Below, in pieces: positions 5,857 through 8,702 of a DNA stretch of 8,702 nt. The notes below the pieces were generated by a model, which was given only the letters and a program-made list of their open reading frames with translations, ran no database searches and was not told the origin of the DNA. Position numbers and translations under genes: made by a program. Source of the DNA: Lutibacter sp. UBA4458 (lineage in GTDB: Bacteria; Bacteroidota; Bacteroidia; Flavobacteriales; Flavobacteriaceae); NCBI GenBank assembly GCA_002390165.1, contig DGOU01000019.1:1-8702 (forward strand), given 5' to 3'. Within the stretch, counting starts at the first letter, position 1. Each line of letters begins with the position of its first letter.

Positions 5857-7104
5857 TTATTCGATTTTCATGGTTTTGAAATTAGACTGTGCGTGTCCAA
5901 TAGCAGCATTGTTAAATATTACTAAACCAAAAGGGATAGATTGTCCAGGGGAAAAATCAGCATCTGTTGGATCTCCTGTATTTAATTTTCTTCTAATTTC
6001 TAATTGCCATCCAGAACCAGTGTGACTAGATTTTACTCTTACTTCAGATCTATGGTCGTTTCCTTGTCCACCTGGATTTACTATTATGCTTGGCATTCTT
6101 TTGTTACCAAAACCTTGAGAATAAGAAGGGTCTCCGTTGGGGTCAATTACGGATCCATCCGATAAGGTTAAAATACCGTCGGCAGCAATACCAGTAACCT
6201 CTAATGCTGAACCATTATCAATCTCAGCTTGGGCAATCCAATAGTAGTTAGTTTTGTTAGGTATTACATATTTAGGTCCACTTAAATCAGTTAAAGGGTC
6301 TGTAAATTTCATTGAAGTACTATAAGGTCCAACTCCTTCATCATTTTTTCTTCCGTTAGCTGAAGCTTTACCAAAGTCATCTTCCCACTGAACGTAACCA
6401 TCATCAACACCTTCAGCCAATGCATGTCTATCACGTTTCCAATGCCAAAGATCAGCTAATTCACCTTCATTTTTCATGTAGTGTCTAGTAACTTTTTCAC
6501 CAGGTTGAGGCTCTGTTAAGCCACCGTGACAAGTTACTGTACAAGTTCCTCCTTCAAATCCTTCAGGATAATTGCCATTTACTTTTATAGGGAACATCAT
6601 GGCAAATTTATCTTCATAATATTTGTCGTTTTTATGATTTGCATATTTATTTTCTTGTTGCCATTTGCTAGTTTCTGTATTGAAAAACCAAGATTGTCTA
6701 TCTTTACTATCTGATTCATCTTCCCATTCAAATAGTAAATATAAATATTCACCATCATGCCCACCTCGTAAAGAATACTTGTAGCTTTCACCTGTGTAAG
6801 GATCCATTAAGTCTGTAGGTTCTAAAGATGTATCCCCGTTGCTAGAGCCGTTTAAGGGAATGATTCTATCCCCTGCTGGCAAAACAGTTGCCGAATTTAA
6901 TAAAGGTCTTGCTTCCTTCCATACTTCATCAATATCTCCATCAAATATTGGAGTAGTTGAGAATTTTTTCACTAATAATTCATCTGTACTAGATCCAACT
7001 CCAGGATCTGCTTGAGTAACTATTGGTGTGTCGTCATGTGTACAGCTAATAAACACTGCAAATGAAAATAAAATAAGTCCTAAGTTTAAAAGTAATTTTT
7101 TCAT
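5857..7104 (-). CDS. Ethylbenzene-dehydrogenase-related haem-binding lipoprotein with CX3CH motif
   Basis: A 415-residue lipoprotein and the first gene of the operon. The signal peptide ends at Cys21 (VFISC), followed by THDD. From about residue 45 it follows the EB_dh family, the haem-binding gamma-subunit fold of type II DMSO-reductase enzymes such as EbdC and SerC: PIFDGDIDEVWKEA near the start, GEYLYLLFEWED in the middle, and a late SGWQLEIRRKLNTGD then IPFGLVIFNN. In that family haem b is held by Met and Lys. Candidates here are Met169/170 in AMMFPI and Lys223 in WHWKRDR. An insert between them contains C188-TVT-C192-H193, a CX3CH rather than CX2CH motif, so a covalently bound haem c is possible. 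No molybdenum subunit is encoded nearby, so this is probably an electron-transfer protein rather than an enzyme subunit. It was probably recruited as the outermost cytochrome of the operon. The family is clear; the role is inferred. Confidence 0.87.
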   Translation of the reverse strand: MKKLLLNLGLILFSFAVFISCTHDDTPIVTQADPGVGSSTDELLVKKFSTTPIFDGDIDEVWKEARPLLNSATVLPAGDRIIPLNGSSNGDTSLEPTDLMDPYTGESYKYSLRGGHDGEYLYLLFEWEDESDSKDRQSWFFNTETSKWQQENKYANHKNDKYYEDKFAMMFPIKVNGNYPEGFEGGTCTVTCHGGLTEPQPGEKVTRHYMKNEGELADLWHWKRDRHALAEGVDDGYVQWEDDFGKASANGRKNDEGVGPYSTSMKFTDPLTDLSGPKYVIPNKTNYYWIAQAEIDNGSALEVTGIAADGILTLSDGSVIDPNGDPSYSQGFGNKRMPSIIVNPGGQGNDHRSEVRVKSSHTGSGWQLEIRRKLNTGDPTDADFSPGQSIPFGLVIFNNAAIGHAQSNFKTMKIE

Positions 7105-7139
7105 AATTTAAATATTAAATATTGTTTGTTTTAAATATT

Positions 7140-7159
7140 AATGTAAATATAATTACATT
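7140..7159. promoter_or_regulatory. Crp-like perfect dyad overlapping the operon promoter
   Basis: AATGTAA (7140-7146) and TTACATT (7153-7159) form a perfect inverted repeat around a 6-bp spacer. The geometry TGTAA-N6-TTACA resembles the Crp consensus TGTGA-N6-TCACA with one change per arm. It overlaps the proposed -7 box, so a protein bound here could block the promoter. Its centre is 31 bp, about three helical turns, from that of the FNR-like box. Confidence 0.45.
7144..7151 (-). promoter_or_regulatory. Candidate -7 box of the cytochrome operon promoter
   Basis: On the minus strand this reads TATATTTA, a 7/8 match to the Bacteroidota -7 element TAnnTTTG (last base A instead of G). A start near 7139 would give a leader of about 35 nt before the ATG at 7104 and would place the FNR-like box near -41.5, the usual activating position. 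It is weak on its own in such A+T-rich DNA; the spacing to the upstream box is what supports it. Confidence 0.4.
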
Positions 7160-7173
7160 TATAAAAACAATAT

Positions 7174-7187
7174 ATGATTTATATCAA
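7174..7187. promoter_or_regulatory. FNR-like binding site upstream of the cytochrome operon
   Basis: ATGAT-TTAT-ATCAA matches the FNR consensus TTGAT-N4-ATCAA at 9 of 10 positions. On the minus strand it reads TTGATATAAATCAT. The centre (7180.5) is 76 bp upstream of the start codon and about 33 bp upstream of the centre of the candidate -7 box, consistent with class II activation. Flavobacteria have Crp/Fnr-family regulators, but the exact site preference in this organism is unknown. Confidence 0.5.
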
Positions 7188-7206
7188 TGTTTAAAAATGT
7201 TTAAAA
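7187..7206. repeat. Tandem 10-bp direct repeat
   Basis: ATGTTTAAAA occurs twice in perfect tandem (7187-7196 and 7197-7206), abutting the FNR-like box. A repeat of about one helical turn could be a response-regulator-type site, but the sequence is A+T-rich and two copies may be chance. Confidence 0.4.
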
Positions 7207-7227
7207 TACTGTAAATCAATTATATAA

Positions 7228-7248
7228 ATAAATACATTATGTATTTAT
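7228..7248. repeat. 21-bp palindrome (10+1+10) in the divergent region
   Basis: The arm ATAAATACAT (7228-7237) and its exact reverse complement ATGTATTTAT (7239-7248) flank a single T at 7238. The central ACATTATGT is operator-like. It lies 124 bp upstream of the operon start and 253 bp upstream of the E2 start. It could be an operator for an unknown dimeric regulator or a chance dyad in A+T-rich DNA. Confidence 0.4.
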
Positions 7249-7440
7249 AATTAAAAAAGAGAAAATGAAAGCAATAAAAGTTACATAAGAAATCTTTTTT
7301 GTTCAAAAAAAGTAAATTATGGTGTGTTTTTTATAAATTCTTAAAATATTACATTTAAAAAATGATAAAATTGTAAATTGACTATTGTTTTTAGCTGTAA
7401 AATTATTAATTTGACATAAAATAATAAATCGTTTTTGTTA

Positions 7441-7475
7441 TTGACTTTAATACCTTCTATTTTTTTGTAAATTTG
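7441..7475 (+). promoter_or_regulatory. Promoter of the E2 gene (Bacteroidota type)
   Basis: TAAATTTG at 7468-7475 is an exact match to the TAnnTTTG -7 element. A TTG for the -33 element is at 7441-7443, 24 nt upstream, at the long end of the normal spacing. Transcription would begin near 7480, leaving a leader of about 20 nt that has no Shine-Dalgarno sequence before the ATG at 7501. Confidence 0.65.
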
Positions 7476-7500
7476 CGAACCTGAACTAAAAAAATAATCA

Positions 7501-8702
7501 ATGGCAAAATTTGAAGTTAAACTTCCTAAAATGGGTGAAAGTGTTGCAGAAGCAACCATAACATCATGGTTAAAAAGCATAGGCGATACTGTGGAATTAG
7601 ATGAAGCTCTTGTTGAAATTGCAACAGATAAGGTAGATTCTGAAATACCTAGTGAAGTAGAAGGTACTTTGTTGGAAATTAAATTTGAAGTGAATGATGT
7701 TGTTAAAGTTGGAGATACCATTGCAATTATTGAGACTTCTGGAGACAATTTAGAAGTTGAAAATAATATATCTGAAAGTCAAACTGAGGTGAATAATATT
7801 TCTAACCAAGTTGAAAACCTAGAAAAAGAAATTGATGAAGTTATTGAAGGTGATACAATAAATAAAATTTCTAAAACAGGTAAATTTTATTCTCCATTGG
7901 TAAGAAATATTGCGGAAAAAGAAGGTGTTTCTATGGATGAATTAGAAGCCATTGTTGGAACAGGAAAAGATAATAGAGTTACTAAAACGGATATTTTAGC
8001 TTATTTAGAAAGTAACAGAACAGCAATAAAATCGAATATCAAAAAAGAAATAGTTCCTGCAAAAGTTGAATCTAAACCTGCAGTAGCTACCCCAAAAACA
8101 GCTACTCCAGTTTCTGTTAATGGAAATGATGAAGTTATTGAAATGACCAGAATGGGAAAATTGATTGCCCAACACATGGTTGCATCCACACAAACTTCGG
8201 CTCATGTACAATCTTTTATTGAAGTAGATGTAACTAATATTGTAAATTGGAGAAACAGGATAAAAAATAAATTTTTAGCAAGAGAAGGTGAAAAAATAAC
8301 TTTTACACCGATTTTTATGCAATCTGTTGCGAAAGCTATAAAAGATTTCCCGATGATAAATATTTCTGTGGATGGTGATAAAATTATTAAAAAGAAAGCT
8401 ATTAATTTAGGTATGGCAGCAGCCTTAGCAGATGGCAATTTAATTGTGCCAGTTATTAAAAATGCAGATCAACTTAATTTGGTTGGTATGACCAAAGCTG
8501 TAAATGATTTAGCGGTAAGAGCAAGAAATGGTAAATTACAACCTGATGAAATTCAAGGAGGGACTTATACCGTTACTAATGTTGGTAGTTTTGGTAGTGT
8601 TTTTGGCACCCCAATTATTAACCAACCACAAGTTGCTATTTTAGCTTTAGGAGCCGTTAGAAAAGTACCAGCAGTTATTGAAACTCCTGAAGGTGATTTT
8701 AT
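7501..8702 (+). CDS. 2-oxoacid dehydrogenase complex E2 component (dihydrolipoyl acyltransferase), 3' truncated by window
   Basis: The first 400 codons of a lipoate-dependent acyltransferase, the core of a branched-chain 2-oxoacid, pyruvate or 2-oxoglutarate dehydrogenase complex in the cytoplasm. Domains in order: one lipoyl domain (1-79) with the lipoylated Lys44 in ATDKVDSEIP; an acidic Asn/Glu/Ser-rich linker (about 81-126); a peripheral-subunit-binding domain (128-169, SPLVRNIAEKEGV then NRVTKTDILAYL); a Lys/Ala/Pro/Thr/Val linker; and the acyltransferase domain from about 211, with GMAAALADGNLIVPVIK and TNVGSFGSVFGTP. The catalytic His/Asp motif (DHRxxDG) would lie just past the window edge. 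The start is fixed by the MAKFEVKLPKMGES N-terminus typical of the family and by the promoter just upstream. The Bacteroidota proteins of this form are usually branched-chain-type E2, but substrate specificity cannot be settled here. Confidence 0.93.
   Translation, partial: MAKFEVKLPKMGESVAEATITSWLKSIGDTVELDEALVEIATDKVDSEIPSEVEGTLLEIKFEVNDVVKVGDTIAIIETSGDNLEVENNISESQTEVNNISNQVENLEKEIDEVIEGDTINKISKTGKFYSPLVRNIAEKEGVSMDELEAIVGTGKDNRVTKTDILAYLESNRTAIKSNIKKEIVPAKVESKPAVATPKTATPVSVNGNDEVIEMTRMGKLIAQHMVASTQTSAHVQSFIEVDVTNIVNWRNRIKNKFLAREGEKITFTPIFMQSVAKAIKDFPMINISVDGDKIIKKKAINLGMAAALADGNLIVPVIKNADQLNLVGMTKAVNDLAVRARNGKLQPDEIQGGTYTVTNVGSFGSVFGTPIINQPQVAILALGAVRKVPAVIETPEGDF

Larger units (their letters stand above)
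7105..7500. other. Divergent A+T-rich intergenic regulatory region
   Basis: This 396-bp stretch lies between the start of the minus-strand cytochrome operon and the plus-strand E2 gene and holds no convincing gene. The operon-proximal half (7105-7250) carries an imperfect FNR-like box, a 7-bp dyad, a 10-bp tandem repeat and a 21-bp palindrome. The E2-proximal end holds a Bacteroidota-type promoter. In between (about 7250-7370) I see only low-complexity A+T sequence with a weak T/A hairpin (7294-7312). Confidence 0.8.

Noticed and set aside
6526..6791. Short open frames overlapping the EB_dh lipoprotein gene on both strands
   Set aside because: The gene's own frame shows clear family motifs through this stretch; the alternatives have composition typical of out-of-frame translation.
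3170..7104. Operon as a complete type II DMSO-reductase-family enzyme (alpha-beta-gamma)
   Set aside because: Beta-like ferredoxin and gamma-like EB_dh proteins are present, but there is no molybdopterin alpha subunit, and the ferredoxin has its own Tat signal, unlike beta subunits that are co-exported with alpha.
7294..7312. CTTTTTT/AAAAAAG hairpin as a terminator
   Set aside because: No gene ends nearby on either strand and the stem is almost entirely A:T pairs.
7341..7748. Minus-strand open frame of 135 codons across the E2 start and intergenic region
   Set aside because: It lies antisense to the lipoyl domain of a clear E2 gene, its protein is Ser/Thr-rich shadow sequence, and half of it is A+T-rich intergenic DNA.
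8001..8438. Several minus-strand open frames opposite the E2 acyltransferase region
   Set aside because: All are antisense to strong E2 coding sequence, overlap one another and show no recognisable domain.
1..8702. CRISPR array, tRNA/rRNA, insertion sequence or transposase
   Set aside because: I looked for spaced direct repeats, tRNA-like cloverleaf sequence, terminal inverted repeats and transposase motifs and saw none.

Overview
The window looks like a chromosomal segment from a marine-type member of the Flavobacteriia (Bacteroidota). The base composition is strongly A+T rich and Shine-Dalgarno sequences are weak or absent. One promoter fits the Bacteroidota TAnnTTTG pattern. The gene families (DUF5777-type barrel, lipoproteins with acidic residues after the lipid Cys, single-lipoyl E2) are typical of that group. 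Species cannot be read from the sequence.

Layout. At 1-501 (+) is the 3' part of hemN, oxygen-independent coproporphyrinogen III dehydrogenase, cut by the window edge. A 13-bp bidirectional terminator (523-556) separates it from a convergent eight-gene minus-strand operon (7104 down to 583). In transcription order the operon encodes: (1) an ethylbenzene-dehydrogenase-gamma-like lipoprotein with an unusual CX3CH haem motif; (2) a small monohaem lipoprotein cytochrome; (3) a DUF5777-like outer-membrane beta-barrel; (4) a very small Tat-signal protein; (5) a Tat-exported four-cluster ferredoxin of the NrfC/HybA/TtrB type; (6) a ten-helix NrfD/ActC-type quinone-interacting membrane protein; (7) a secreted Ig-like protein with a C-terminal membrane anchor; (8) a monohaem cytochrome c. 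At 7501-8702 (+), divergent from the operon, is the 5' part of a 2-oxoacid dehydrogenase E2 gene. The 396-bp divergent intergenic region (7105-7500) is almost pure A+T but carries several dyads and repeats, including an FNR-like box.

How the genes may work together. The ferredoxin and NrfD pair is the classic quinol-dehydrogenase module that exchanges electrons between menaquinol and periplasmic partners. Around it are one periplasmic cytochrome, two lipoprotein haem proteins whose first residues resemble Bacteroidota surface-export signals, and an outer-membrane barrel. No molybdopterin catalytic subunit or other recognisable terminal reductase is in the window. My inference is a dedicated respiratory electron route from the quinone pool to the outer membrane or cell surface, or to a reductase encoded elsewhere. 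It is probably induced under oxygen limitation through a Crp/Fnr-type regulator. I do not recognise this exact gene set as a named complex, and it is the most interesting part of the window.
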